64,000 nt of DNA from Euphorbia lathyris (taxonomy: Eukaryota; Streptophyta; Magnoliopsida; Malpighiales; Euphorbiaceae), in assembly GCF_963576675.1 (NCBI RefSeq), contig NC_088917.1:10320001-10384000 (forward strand), in the 5' to 3' direction. Below, one piece after another: positions 22,135 to 35,155 of this stretch. Numbering within the stretch: the stretch's first letter is position 1; each line of letters begins with the position of its first letter. The position numbers and the translations under genes were made by a program. The notes below the pieces were generated by a model. That model was not told the DNA's origin and searched no databases. It was given only the letters and a program-made list of their open reading frames with translations.

Positions 22135-24025
22135 CTAAGAACCACCAAGATGCTGAAAAAGCTCGGGAAGATGAGCATTTGTCAGCTTCGTCCTCTTACT
22201 AATCTCATTCTTCTTCTTCTTGATCTTGGGCTTGGTGGAAATGCCTTGCACCTGAGCTGCCGCCCTTCTCTTTGCGGTGTTTGTAGCAGGTTTCATGCCG
22301 TTCTTCTGCAAATCCTTCTCGATATCGAGCATGTCCCGAGGTAGTTCTATGCCCCGAAAGAGTTGTTTAAGTTCATCATCTACCTTAATTACTGCCCTAG
22401 GGTCATTTGGGTAGGCAATGTCCTCCTGCGAATCGAAATTCGACAACAACCAAATCTGGCCTGTACTTTTCAAGGCCTGCACAAGTTATAGTAATTTTTC
22501 AATTCCCGGTGTGAAGAAATAACTGAAACTTTTTATGCGGCTTGTTGAGTCAGTGTGACAAAGGCAAGACAACTAACACTGTGAAAATAACAATCATAGA
22601 TAAAGACAAAAAGAGCAGATGAAAAGCAGAATATTTCTAGCCGAAAGAATTTTGAAGAAAAGGAGCAGAAATAGGCGTAGAATGGCAAGATCTTACAGAT
22701 GTGGTTTTTACTCGTTCTGGACATGTTGATGCGCCCATAGTTATTAAAGGAGCGCCTTTGGAGCATGGCGCACCAGGTGCAGGCCTTAGCGCCATGACAT
22801 CCCCCATGGCAGGCGCCACCGCCGTGGCCCGCGCCTGGTGCGCCGTTTTGCGCCAAGGGGCAGTTGCCAAAGGGGCATCTTGGTGAGATAGGGGCAGTTA
22901 GCGCCTTAGTGTGCCATGTGCCTTTAATAACTATGGATGCACCCGAAGGAATTCTCAACTTAGTAGTAGACGCAATATTTCACCCTCACTTTGATTTTGC
23001 TTGCATAATGGATTCATTCATAGAGAATGAAACGAAACAGAACATAAACATGAAAGCAGTTTTTGAATCAGACCTGCAAATCCTCCATCACAGCTGGGTA
23101 TGAATCCTTGAGATCAATGACAGCAATGCCCTCAGGAAATTTCCGTATCAAGACAAGTAGCTGATTCTTGTCTTTCAAATCATGTTTGGACTGCGAAACA
23201 ATTGAAACACGTGTAAATATCATCTTATAGGAAGATAGAAGAAAATAAGGTAGTAACTAAACCTGAGCAATGATTAAACATCTTGCAAACGTATCAGATC
23301 TGCAAGCACAAGATGTTGAGACTCACCTTATAAGCGAAGCGCCTTCCATCATAGCTAACTTTTGGGTTGTTCCTCAAACTGTCAAAGACACCTTTGTTGG
23401 AGATTGCATCCACATAACATGCTTCATTTATTTGTTCTGGTGTAAAGGCTTGCCTTGTCTGCAAATCCACAAAATTAAACACCACAAGACAGCTAGTAGC
23501 TCAGTACTACTCAACTTGTCCCAGAACGATAAACCATCTTCTTAAGAATTCAGTTCCAACCAAAGGAAGGAAGAGAAAGTGAAAGCAACAGTGCGTCCTT
23601 AGAAGAATAAGTATACCGAAATTATATGGTGGTGACTAGTTATCAGATTCATTGATCCTCACTCAGTAACTAACCCATTATCAAAATCATCTAATATTGC
23701 TAGCATAATCTAATGCGCAGCATCATGAAATTACGATTAAGAGCAAGAACAAGCAAACCTCTAAGAGCAGGTCTATAACACGTTTTATCTGTGCTCCAAC
23801 AGGTGCTTTCCGAATGCTATTGATATGTTGAAGCCTCTCCGTATCATTTGAAAATTTAACCGCCGGACCAGGCGTCTTAGAAACTGCCAATGGTGAAGCT
23901 GCTACAGGTATAGGTTTCTGAGGCGTTTTGGAATTCGATGGCCTTGATTTTGCAATGCTGCCGAGAGTTGCATTACACTTCTCTTGTTGCCTTTGGAATT
24001 TACTTAACTGTTCTTGCAACGCCAT
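22135..24025 (-). CDS. Transcription initiation factor IIE subunit beta
   Basis: General RNA polymerase II factor; with TFIIE-alpha it recruits and regulates TFIIH at promoters. Coding exons on the minus strand are 24025-23759, 23458-23327, 23190-23074 and 22476-22135, all GT-AG and in phase, giving 285 aa, close to plant orthologues as I recall them. The N-terminus MALQEQLSKFQRQQEKC is followed by a variable P/S/K linker. The winged-helix region runs from about residue 70 to 165 and includes APVGAQIKRVIDLLLE, GVFDSLRNNPKVSYDGRRF and LIRKFPEGIAVIDLKDSYP. The C-terminal part has NFDSQEDIAYPNDPR, FRGIELPRDMLDIEKDL and a basic tail with KPKIKKKKNEISKRTKL. Nothing is broken. Confidence 0.96.
22728..22943. 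repeat. GC-rich foldback inserted in TFIIE-beta intron 3
   Basis: A perfect 16-bp inverted repeat, CCATAGTTATTAAAGG at 22735-22750 and its complement at 22921-22936, encloses a strongly GC-rich core full of GGCGC/GCGCC words in an otherwise AT-rich intron. It is a MITE-like element; I could not fix a target duplication. Confidence 0.7.
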
Positions 24026-25234
24026 CTATAATGCAAACAAATGGTTCAATCTCCAATTTGAAGAAAAAAGTATTATAATATCACACAAAAGCATAAGCAT
24101 CATCAAAGAATTATTTCTGTTTTGTATTAAATTCATACAGATTAACCGACACTTAGTGATTCAAAAAAACATAGGAGATTGGCTGTAAATTATCATAAAG
24201 AAACACAGGCCGTTCCTGACCTTTTGTAGGGCCGGGGCGAGATAATAAATGTGGGCCATTTAATACACAAATTCTAAAATCTTTTTTTCCTTAAAAGTTG
24301 AAGACTAGAACCTAGATGACATAGAGGTTGTCGGGCATCCCAACTAGGTTGGCACCCAACGAACCCCCCTAGACTATCATCCAAAAACATCTATGTTAAG
24401 GAATAGAACATCCCAGGTCATAGCCAAAGTTCTCAATCCTCATTTGCATCTGAAGCTATTACGTAGAATTCCTCAAACTTAGAAGAGACCTCAACGTCTT
24501 GTGCGAGCAAATATTCATATTCATAAAAAGTAAACCTGTGATTTAGCTCTTGATTGAGACAATTTTCATGGCTAAAATAAGAACCATGCATTTTGTTTGA
24601 AATTACTTAAAGAAGCTAGCTTGAAAAGCATGGACTATCTTTTTTCCAAACCTTTTCCCTTTAATGGTATTGTCGGACATGTCTAATGGCATACTTCTTA
24701 TAATAGGAGAGAAGTATCAAACCTAGTGTAGAAATGGCTATTACGCAGATGTACAAAAATATCAACACCTCCCTAAAAAAAATAAAGAAAAAATCAACTT
24801 TAAAGGCTTGGCATATGAGCTAAATTAACAGGGTTGACATATTAATAAAAAAAAAGGTAAACTATATTTGAAAAATGTCACTTATCTCACCATTGCCTAG
24901 CTTTCTAGAGTATAAGGCATATGAAAAATGTCCCTTTCCCAATTTCTAGGATCATAAATATCATTAGAAGGAGAAACAAAATGAAAACAATTAGAAGAAC
25001 TCCTTTTCAAAACAATTTACAATTTATAACTTATAAGAACAGAGCTTCAAAATGGGTCCAAATGGTGATTACCATATCAATTCAATGTTCAAATTCAAAG
25101 TAAATCATAAAAGAACTCATCAAATGCACAAAAACAGTAATAGTATAGCAAACCCTAAAATTACTTAACCAATCTTAATCTATTGAAGAAGTTAAGAAAT
25201 TGACTAATTAATTAAAATGCAAAGAGTTACTTAC
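24026..25234 (-). other. 5'UTR intron of the TFIIE-beta gene
   Basis: A strong donor, CTG/GTAAGTAAC with exon end at 25235, and an acceptor GCATTATAG placed directly before the ATG at 24025. The 5'UTR exon would cover about 25236-25460. The intron contains no gene; a repeat with GGGCATCCCAACTAGGTTGG lies near 24333. Confidence 0.65.
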
Positions 25235-25564
25235 CAGACAGCAAGAGATGAGAAGCAGCACACCGGAAGGGAAGCAAATCGGAAGGAAGCAGGAGCAGCA
25301 CCGCACCGCAAGCGAAGGGAAGAGAAGCAAATCGCAGACTCGAAGCAAACCGCAAGAACTCAGAAGAATACAAGCAAGCAAATCGCAGTCGGGATGGCAA
25401 AGTAGAAGATTGGGTTAGGAAATCAAATCCCTAAAAATCGCAGCAGATCAAAGAGGGCTTTCTCTCTCAATTGTTTATTATCAGATTATCAGTTTTTTTT
25501 TCTTTTTATGTACATATATCAGTTTTATTTATATATAAAAATATTACATACTTTTTTGCCAATT

Positions 25565-25620
25565 AATTTTATGGGCCCTGGGCCTGCCCTCTTATTTCAA
25601 GGCCCAAACCCAGCCCACAT
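25565..25620 (-). promoter_or_regulatory. Site II-type promoter motifs upstream of TFIIE-beta
   Basis: The stretch has ATGGGCCCTGGGCCTG and AAGGCCCAAACCCAGCCCA within 50 bp, about 100 bp upstream of the inferred 5'UTR exon. TGGGCC/TGGGCT 'site II' motifs are typical of plant housekeeping promoters. Start-site position is inferred. Confidence 0.5.
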
Positions 25621-27085
25621 GAGAAATTGGATAAAAAAAATAGGTTAATTACAAGAAAGTCAAGAATAACTTAGATTATTACCAATATCTCCTTACTTAA
25701 GGAAAATTTCTAATTATGTCAAATTTAAAAAATTAAACTTAATTTAGTGCCCATTTGTTTTCATTTTTCGGAACTGCTTTTTACCTTTCAATATTAAACA
25801 GAAACTATAAAATGTTTGATAAAATTCTGAAACAACTGCTTTTGCAGAAAAAAACTAGCATGAAATACTTCTCAATAAACTAAAACATGTTTTTTCTTTT
25901 TCCTAATCTAAATTGGTGCACTCTTTCTATAAGAAGGTTTAGATTTTTCAGACCAATTCTTTGAAGTTTGAAGTTGAATACTCCATCTGTTCCACAATAC
26001 ATGTCTTTTAAGGTTAATGCACACTAATTAAGAAATACAATTAATTTTAAGTAAAAGGCTTTGTTATCTTTGTATTAATTACATCTACTAGTAACTTTAT
26101 CTATTCCGAATGTAAAAAGTCAACTTAAATATGGGTATATTTAGTAAAAGTAAATTAATATGCATAGATTGAAACAAAATGATATGTATTATCGTAAAAA
26201 AAATTTCTCTAGAAAGACATGTATTATAGAACGAAGGAACTATTAATTTATATTTTTTTCATCGTAATAGTATTGTTACTGAGTTAGTTTTGGAAATATA
26301 TATTCTCACTGTTTTAGGTACAGAAGAAAGATTTAAATGTAGCTTACATGGATATGCAAAGAGCAATTACACGAATTACACCAAAAAAACAATTGGAGAT
26401 AGAAATAAAAAATAAATTAAAAGTCACGAAATGAAGAAATTGGGGATAAGAAATAGAGAAGCAAGAGAACTGAAAAAGGATCGAAAACAATGGCTCGAGA
26501 AAGTAAAATATTGGGAAGAAAAGCGATAGAAAAACTAGATAATCCTTTATTAGGAGAATAAAAAAAAGTATGTATTAGGCTTAGTCCATACTTATATGAG
26601 ATTTTATTTTATACCAATTTCATGTTATAAAAGAAATTTTTTAGCTGATAATAGACAAAAAAAAAATATTATTTCAATTGTAAAATTAAATAGATATATG
26701 ATGTTGAACGTAATTTCCTCTAAAAAATTGAGACTAAGAAGAAGGATGTGAAGGAGGCGGATAGATGGCCCCGAGCCTTCGAATACGATTGGCAATGGAA
26801 CGGCAGTGGTCGAGTGGTGGATGATCTGTAGGCGTCCGGTTGGAAGAGTGAAAAAGAAAGCAAAGAAGGATTCGAAATTGTCAATTTCAATGAATTTTAG
26901 GGTTGCATTCTTATTCAGTATTTAAAATCGGCTTGTTTTGGGGTTATAATTAAAGGGATATTATTCGGCTAATCTTACTTAAAAATGAGTTTAATGTAAG
27001 GTGGATTTTTTCAAAGGTTAAATGGAAGTTAAACGAAGATTAAAAACCTTAAAATAATCTCAATTTCAGTCCCACCAAATTGGTG
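25621..27085. other. Intergenic, no gene seen
   Basis: AT-rich sequence without recognisable coding or element termini. A less AT-rich patch at 26750-26860 has no convincing reading frame. Confidence 0.5.
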
Positions 27086-27089
27086 GGAT

Positions 27090-27490
27090 CTAAAGAATTC
27101 TTTAGGAGCAATCGTCCGCAACCATGAGGATCAATTTTTATAGCCTATACAGTTCAGTGTCGGAGGGACCGGTATCGCCAAAACTGGCAGAGGTACTGGC
27201 GTTGCGAGATGGGATCTGTTGGGCTCTAGCAGCGGGGTTTGGCAGTATGATGTTCGAAGTCGATGCGAAGGGCGTTGTTGATAGTGTCCACTCTAATTGT
27301 AGTGATCTGTCGGAGTACGGAGGGGTTGTCCATGACATCAAAAATATTTATCTAATCATCTGGCTTGTTCAGTGTTGTTTTAGCGAATGGAGTTGCTCAC
27401 GTTTTAGCTCGTAACTCTAATTCCAACGCTAATCCTTTTACTTCTTTTTCAATTTCTCTTTCTTTAGAGAATACATTGTGTAAGTATGTT
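27090..27490 (+). pseudogene. LINE 3' relic: RNase H domain fragment
   Basis: Translated pieces match the C-terminal RNase H domain of the LINE at 34.7-35.1 kb: GAIVRNHEDQF, LAEVLALRDGICWA, FEVDAKGVVDSV, then VAHVLARNSNSNANPF. They lie in different frames with an early stop, so it is broken. No upstream RT, poly-A tail or duplication was seen. It is a diverged 5'-truncated relative, not a copy of the intact element. Confidence 0.75.
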
Positions 27491-27707
27491 ACATTTTATT
27501 ATACATCCTGATAATATAAATACATTAATTCAACAAGTTGGCTGAGTTAGGCTTGAGAATATTTTTTTTTTAATATGATTGATCTAGTTCGCTTGTAAAT
27601 ATAGTCTAGAATAAATTCTCGATCCAATAAATCAGACTTCTTAAGAAAAATCACGTGAATACTAATTTTGATTTTGATATTAGGTAGGTAGAAAATTTTA
27701 AGCTAAA

Positions 27708-27902
27708 AGGGGTTTGTTTACTCCATTTTCTCCTCATATTTGCATTTTCATATTAAAAATGAGAGTTTTAAGTGTTTGGTTAGGGAGCTACTGTTGCTAT
27801 TTTATACATGAAAAACAACATTTTCCAATAGCAAGAAATACATGCTCTTTGGATAAACAGTAAACTATAATAGCAAACGGTAGGTAAACCAAATGGACCC
27901 TA
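27708..27902. repeat. Small foldback, GTTTGTTTAC family
   Basis: The left end GGGGTTTGTTTACTCC is answered by GGTAAACCAAATGGACCCT at the right; CAACATTTTCCAATAGC lies between. Same vocabulary as the foldbacks at 3.7, 15.2 and 43.9 kb. Confidence 0.5.
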
Positions 27903-28345
27903 AATACACGGGACTAACGTTAAAAAAAGATTAGCTTCTTAAACTTTAAAGATGTGTTGTTACCTCTTTGAACTTACTTAAAATGATTTATTGACTCTCC
28001 GTGGCATACTGCCTTCTTGAATTTGCTTAGAATAACTCATTCATTTAGTGAACTAGCTTATAGTAATACACGCTTTAGCATACTCAAATCTAAGATGCCA
28101 CATAATATTAGGGGTAATCATATCGTATTAAGCAATTTCAGAAAACTAATGAGATATCTTTAAAATTTTAAAGGACCAATCAATTTTTTCAATCAAACTT
28201 CAGGGCTCATGATGTATTTAAGTTTCTTATCAACTTAATTTTTATTGATTATTGGTTAAACCTTTAATCTTTTAAATGGATATATTAAACCTTTCATCAA
28301 TTATTTTTAATATTAAGCCTTTAATTTTTTAAATGAAGACATTAA

Positions 28346-28665
28346 GGTGTCGTTTGATAAAACTGAAAAATAAGTGCTGGAAAAATAAGTACTGAATTTT
28401 AAGTGTTGAATATCATAAGTGCTGAAATTATTAAATGATATAAGTGTTTGATAAATATTAAAAATAAGTGCTGAATATTAAAATATTAGCTGATAATGTT
28501 CAACTTAAAATTTTAAGTTAAATATTTTGACTTATCAAAATAAGTGATATGTAACTTAATTGAATAATTTAAGTGGTTAATAAAAAACCATTAACAAACA
28601 TACTTAAACTAAATAAGTGCTTAATCTAATAATTTAAGTGATTTTTGTTGTTATCAAACAGGGCC
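28346..28665. mobile_element. Tourist-like MITE, 320 bp
   Basis: Ends GGTGTCGTTTGATAA and (inverted) TTATCAAACAGGGCC, flanked by TAA on both sides (28343-28345 and 28666-28668). The interior repeats ATAAGTGCTGAA/TTAAGTG words. Confidence 0.7.
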
Positions 28666-29299
28666 TAAGTCATGATCATTTATTTTCTAACACATTAAGC
28701 CTATTTTGGACGATCCAATTATCAGCGGAATTCAAAACTTCATTTAACGCAAATAAAACTGTTAGTATGTCACTGTTTTAACACGTAAATTGACATATAG
28801 ATTAAATAGCATGCCAAATAAATGCTTAATGTGTTAAAAAAATAATTAATTAAGAGTTTAATGTATTTCAAAATGATTTATTAAGGATTTAATGTATCCC
28901 TGTAAAAATAAAGTTTATTGTATACTTATGAAAATTTGATTACTTCTACTACTACATTTTTATTATATGATTAATGGAAAATGAGCTAAGAGTAACAAAA
29001 TGTTTTAAAAACTTGATTGGAAGTCGAATCGAAATGACAATTGAATTAGAGATTAATGGGTTGAATGGATTGACTTGGATTAAACCAAATACCATTATAA
29101 ATAATATATATTTTTTTAATTTAATTTAAACTATAAAATTCACTAGGCTTTTAAATTTTATTTTGAGTTTAAATACTAAATAAATTTTGTTTATATTGTA
29201 AAGATAAATTAAATTTTTAATAATATTTTATCAAAATATATAAAAGTATACAAACAAATAAATAAGTTTGTATAGAATTAGTTTGTCATGTAATTTTTA

Positions 29300-29460
29300 A
29301 TTATATTGGACCTAACCGGACTTGACATGTAATTAGTTTGTCCAAATCCAACCCATCTCATTGTATATTCGCATCGGGCTAGGACCGAACTGGGCCAAAT
29401 TAATGAAATTAATTCCCAAACCCAGTCCGGCCCAGCCCGCCAATTAATATATTTTATATT
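29300..29460. repeat. Left arm of GC-rich inverted repeat around the LINE
   Basis: Contains GGGCTAGGACCGAACTGGGCC and GTCCGGCCCAGCCCGCC. The same words in inverse orientation are at 35357-35520 (GGCGGGCTGGGTTGGGCCGG). The two arms appear to be one older foldback element opened by the LINE. Confidence 0.5.
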
Positions 29461-30019
29461 AAAAATAAAAAGATTAAATTATGATTAGTTTTAGAAATAA
29501 CAATCAATTAAATTATGATTAGCCCTTATTGGTAGGTGATCTGTAAATTCCACTGTAAACCCTCATCGAGGTCTGTGGTTTACCCTGACCTTAAAAGTGG
29601 GTAGACCTACCCTTACCTAAACTTTTTCCTACCAAGAAAAAAATAAGGAGTAAAAACAATGTTAATTAAATATGGATTAGATTTATAAAACATACATATT
29701 TTAATCATAATTTAATAAATAATAACAATATATTTGTTCATGTTTCATTAACAGCTAACCTTATGTTTTATAAAATACTAACTAACACTATCAAAAAAAT
29801 AAAATACTAACTAACAGTACACATGAATTATGCATACATACAAGGGAAATAAAAAAGGAATTTTTTGAGCTTTTTTCTCTTCATCGCGTAAGAGCGTCTC
29901 TTCATCGTGTAAGAGTGTTTTGGTCTAGGGTTTCTGTATTTTTTCCGATCACCACCATCTCACAATCACCATCTCACCATCTCACCATCATTTCTGTTTC
30001 GCGTGTCTCTCTCAAGAAA

Positions 30020-31084
30020 ATGGAGAAAGAGCTTCGTGATTTAACCCTAGATAATGAGGAAGAGGAGATTCTCGATTTTACCATCGCTGGGGAAAGTGAA
30101 GAACCGGCACCGGGATTACGGTTTGTTGGTCGTTTCTTGACGGAGCGGCCGGTGAATTTCGCCTCTATGAAATCGAGGCTTGCGGATCTTTAGATGCCAA
30201 AACAGGGGATCGCTATTGATGAAATTAATCCGTATCTTTTCTCGTTCGAATTCTTTCACATTATCGATCGGGACAGAATTCTTGCCGGAGGCCCATGGTC
30301 TTTCGACAACCATATGCTGATACTAGCGGAATGGAAGGCAGGCGCAATACCAGAACAGGTTGAACTAAATTTTACACCAATTTGGTTGCAGGTATACGAA
30401 TTACCCATGGAGTGTATATCTGAGGCAATTGGTAAGCTTTTGGGAAATTTTGTTGGATCTTTCATAGAGTATGATGAGAAGAATAATGCCGAGACCAGGA
30501 GGATGTTTATGCGGATCCGTGTCTTAATCGATGTCCGTAAACCTCTGAAAAGAGGCAAAAGGATTAAGAAGGCTGCTGATGAAGTTTCTTTGTTGGTGTT
30601 TAAATATGAGAGGCTTAGTAATTTCTGCTATGTGTGTGGTCGCATAGGCCATACAGAGAGGTTTTGTGACTTGCTTTTCGTATCTGAAACTCGGGAAATC
30701 AAGGCGGAATGGCTGAGAGCGCCGATACGAAGGGGTGGAGCTCCACCTTTGTCAAAATGGCTGAAAGGTACTAATAGTAAAAGTTTGGGTAATCTGTGGC
30801 AGCCAGTAGGAAGTAATTGTGCTGGCCTGATTAAAGAGAATAATGTACCGGATATGATGGAGGAGGTAGCACGGGATGAGAATTCTGAGTTGGTGTTACA
30901 GGATGATCGAAAACGCAGGAGAGAGGAGTCAAGCACTAACATTTTGGGCAAGGCAAGTAGCAATATATTAACTGAGCAACTGAGTATGGACTCTGAGATG
31001 GTTTCTTCCAACAACCTAAAGGATAAAATGATCTCTGTTACTTCTATTTCGGCGAAGCCTGTAGGTCAGGCTCGTCGACCTTAA
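30020..31084 (+). pseudogene. LINE ORF1: DUF4283 and zinc-knuckle nucleic-acid-binding protein
   Basis: A 354-residue frame starting MEKELRDLTLD with one in-frame TAG at 30191-30193, where the family has a tryptophan after the ADL motif. The DUF4283-like region (about residues 30-140) includes GPWSFDNHMLIL and PIWLQVYELP. A CCHC knuckle CYVCGRIGHTERFC follows near residue 205, then a hydrophilic tail. The product would bind element RNA. The stop codon TAA overlaps the ORF2 start (TAATG at 31082-31086). Confidence 0.88.
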
Positions 31085-34000
31085 TGATTTGCTTAAGTTG
31101 GAACTGTCGGGGCATCGGCAACCCCCGGACAGTTCGTTCTCTTCTTGAGCTTGTGAAAGCTCATAAGCCGGATGCGGTTTTTTTAATTGAGACCTTTGCC
31201 GATAAAGGGAGGATGGAAGCAATTCGTAGAAAGCTTGGTTTTAGCAACTGTTTTACTGTTGAAGCTCAGGGTCATAGTGGGAGCCTTGCTTTTTTGTGGA
31301 ATTCTTGTGCAAGGTTGAATGTACAGTCTTACTCTGCGAGACACATTGAAATGTCAGTATCTGATTTGAGGCTTGGGGACTGGCGACTTATTGGCTTTTA
31401 TGGTTATGCGGATCGAAATAGGCACAGAGAGTCTTGGGAGTTACTTAGGAGGCTGGGAGAGTGTTCTATTTTACCTTGGTGTGTTCTTGGTGATTTTAAT
31501 TGTATTGTTTCACAGGAGGAGAAGCAAGGGGGTCAGGAGTATCCGAATTTTTTGATTAATCAGTTTGTGAAGGCTATCGAGGACAATGCGTTGACTGAGA
31601 TTCCGATGAAGGGAGGTAGCTTTACTTGGGATCGTGGGAGAGGATCTTTGAATTGGGTGCAGGAAAAACTTGATCGGGCATTTGCTTCGGCGTCTTGGCT
31701 TGAGCGTTTCCCGGGGTGTTCGGTTTCAATTCTTATGGCTCCGTACTCCGATCATGTGCCTCTGGTTTTGAAGTTAGGAGAGAGGGGTCGTCGTCCTAGG
31801 AGTTTTAGGTTCAGGTACGAGTAGGCGTGGGCCAAGGAAGATGGTTTTACTGAAATGGTATCAAATTGCTGGTTTAATCAAGGTTCTTCGTCTGTCATTG
31901 CTAAACTTGGAGCCTGTAGCAAAGTTTTGGGTCAGTGGGGGGCTGATGTCAGAAGAAAGTTTAGAAGGGAGATCGATTGGTGCAATAGGTAGCTTTCTTT
32001 GTTGAGGGAAAAACGGGATGATGATTCGGTTAACCGTTGGTTTCTTGTCAAGAATAGGCTAAATGTCCTGCTTGAACAGGAGGAAGTATATTGGAAACAG
32101 CGCGCAAAGGTGTTCTGGCTAAAGGAAGGTGATTCTAACTCCAAATTTTTTCACTCCTGTGTTAACTCTCGAAGAAAATCAAATGCTGTTAAATTGCTCA
32201 TTGATGAGAGTGGGGTTGAGCATTCTGATGCAGCGGGGTTGAAAGGGGTGGTTCTGAGCTACTTTAATAAGCTTTTTGAAACTGGTCAATCAAGCAATTA
32301 TATTGCAACTGAGGTGATACAAGGGATAGTGTTTGAGCAGATGAATGAGGAGCTGACTGGGGTGTTTGACATCTCAGAATTCAGGAATGCGATTTTCCAA
32401 ATGCATCCGGACAAATCCCCTGGTCCTGATGGGTGGAGCCCGGGTTTTTTTCAGAAATTTTGGCATGTGATTGGCACTGACATTTTCCAGGCGTGTATTG
32501 GATGGCTTGAGAGGAAAGAGTTCCCTGCAAATCTAAATGACACCATAATAACACTAATTCCAAAGTGTGAGAAACCTTCGAAAATGACTGAGCTACGACC
32601 GATCTCCTTATGCAACGTTTTGTACAAAATCATCGCCAAGGTACTTGCTAATAGGCTGAAGAAGTTTCTCCCTGACATTGTTTCTGAGAGCCAATCCGCG
32701 TTTGTCCCTGGGAGGTCCCTTATTGACAGCGTTCAGATCGCGTTTGAGGCTATTCATTTTATGAAGAGGAAGCAAAGAAATGGGAAGGGAGAGGTTGCAC
32801 TGAAAATCGACATCAGCAAAGCTTATGATAGAGTTGATTGGGGTTTTCTGAAAACTGTTATGATTAAAATGGGTTTCAACGATACTTGGGTTGCTTGGAT
32901 TATGCTCTGTATTAGCACTGTTAGCTACTCAGTGTCTTTTAACTCGGAGTTAATTGGCCCTATTTCTCCCGGAAGGGGTTTGAGGCAAGGAGACCCGCTT
33001 TCTCCATATCTGTTTATTTTGTGTGCGGAAGTGCTGTCACGGCTCATATCTAAAGCTGAGAGTGAGGGTGAAATCGCTTGTTGCAGGATCTGTTCAGGTG
33101 CGCCGAGTATTACTCATTTGTTTTTCGCTGATGACTGTTTCCTTTTCTTTAGTGCTTCTGGGATTGAGAGCAAAGCGATTGCTGATATTTTTAGGGGCTT
33201 TCGAACTTGCATCGGGTCTGGCTGTAAATACGGCTAAATCCGGAATTTTTTTCAGCCCCAACGTTAATGAGGGAACCCGAGACATTGTAAAGGGGATTCT
33301 TGGTGTGTCTGGGCCGTTGGATACGGGTAAGTATCTTGGTCTCCCGTCACTAATTGGGAGAAATAAGAAGCAAATTTTCGGGTTTCTGAAAGAGAGGCTG
33401 TCAAAAAGATTCAATACCTGGACTTTTCGGTTCTTATCTGGCGCTGGAAAGGAAGTTTTATTGAGATCAGTTGCTCAGGCTCTACCAACTTTCTGTATGA
33501 GCACGTTTTTAATTCCTAAATCTATCTGTGAAGAATTGCAGCGCATTATGAACTCGTTTTGGTGGGGTAAAAAGGAGGACGGAAGGCAGAACATCCATTG
33601 GTGTTCATGGGAGCGGTTGTGTCTAAGAAAAGAGCAAGGAGGCCTGGGATTCCGGAACCTTAGGGACTTCAATTTAGCATTGTTAGCGAAACAGGGTTGG
33701 AAGTTCATTGATTGCCCAAACACGTTGGTAAGTCGTTTATTTAAAGTCAAATATTTCCCCAACTGCACTTACCTCTCTTCTAGATTAGGAAATAATCCAA
33801 GTTTCATCTGGAGGAGCGTGTGGAGCTCTATCGGACTTCTTCAAAAGGGTACTAGATGGCGAATTGGAGATGGGAGTTCTGTGAAGGTTTGGACGGATTC
33901 TTGGATTCCTATTGAGAACTTGACGGCTATTCAATCTGAACCTACTCCTGATAATGGGCAGGCCACGGTTCAGGATCTTCTGATCCCGGGAATAAGATTT

Positions 34001-35155
34001 TGGAATAGGCAACGGGTTAGGGAGTGGTTTATCGAGCATGAGGCGGTCATTATTCTGAATGATGTTCATCCTACCGCTGATCCAATTGACAGGTTATTAT
34101 GGCATTTTAGCAAAGATGGAATTTATTCCGTTAAATCCGGATACCGTATTATGGCAAGAGACAGACCTTGTGCAGATATTAGGAAGGGCTGGGACAAATT
34201 GTGGTCGTTGAATCTAATGCCAAAAATTAAAATTTTTCTCTGGAAGCTTGAGACTGGTTTCTTACCTTTGCGTACTAGATTGAGCGATCGTCATGTTAGA
34301 ATCGCGACCAATTGCCTCTTTTGCTTTACGGATATCGAACATGGTTGGCATCTTTTTTCCGGATGCCCATATGCGTCTATTTGTTGGCTTGATGCAGGTT
34401 TAATGGCGCCGGGTGCTGATTGGGATCGAATTGAAGACTGGCTTCTCCATTTTTGTGCGAATAATAGCCGTGAGGAGGTTTGTCGTGGGGCAATTATTCT
34501 TTGGGCAATTTGGGGTCAGCGTAATAATCTTTTGTGGAATAATCAGTGTCAATTCCCTAGTAAGGCTGTGGTTAGCGCCTTTAAATTGCACGATGAATGG
34601 TTGGCGGCTGGTAAAAGAGTTGAAGCGGCTGTTAGTTCCGGGAGGTTGGAACGCCGGATGGTTTTCAATTGGGAGTTACCGCCATCGGGGAGGCTGAAAT
34701 GTAACATTGATGCCGCTGTGTTCGAAGCTGATGGGCGATTCGGAGTTGGTGCCATCATACGCGACGAAACTGGTCGTTTCCGGGGGTGCAGAAGCGGATG
34801 CGCTGCTGGTGCTGTTCCGGCAATTTATGCAGAAGCCGCTGCGTTGAGAGATGGTCTGATGTGGGCCAAGGAGTGCGGCTTTGACAATGTGTGTTTCGAA
34901 GTTGATGCCAAGGCCGTGGTGGATGCAGTCAAGTCTTTCAAACGAGATATTACTGAGTTCGGGTGCATCATTAAAGATATTAGACAGATTTTCAATTCTA
35001 ATCAAGGTTATTCTTTGAGATTTGTTCCAAGATTAGCGAATAAGGTGGCGCACGTGTTGGCTCGCCATTCTAATTCCAATGCTAATCCTTTCATTTCATT
35101 CTTTTGTCCTCAGTTTTTGGAGTCGGTTCTGTGTTCGGATCTTTCTATTCAATGA
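31084..35155 (+). pseudogene. LINE ORF2: endonuclease, reverse transcriptase, zf-RVT, RNase H
   Basis: In order: AP-endonuclease domain (31084-31800) with LSWNCRGIGNP, LGDFN and SDHVPL; reverse transcriptase (about 32380-33300) with SPGPDGW, LRPISLCNVLYKI, LRQGDPLSPYLF and the active site FADD (33124-33135); zf-RVT region (34080-34400) with a CLFC...H...CP pattern; C-terminal RNase H (34690-35080) with NIDAAVF, AEAAALRDG, FEVDAKAVVDAV and NKVAHVLARHSNSN. In-frame TAG stops lie at 31822-31824 and 31990-31992. One extra T in a T run at about 33190 shifts the frame between the active site and the C-terminal half. Confidence 0.93.

Noticed and set aside
22533..22958. Open frames through the GC-rich patch in the TFIIE-beta intron
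   Set aside because: They run through a foldback insertion inside a clearly spliced intron.
25217..25405. Lys/Arg/Gln-rich frame
   Set aside because: Antisense to the inferred TFIIE-beta 5'UTR exon and without homology.
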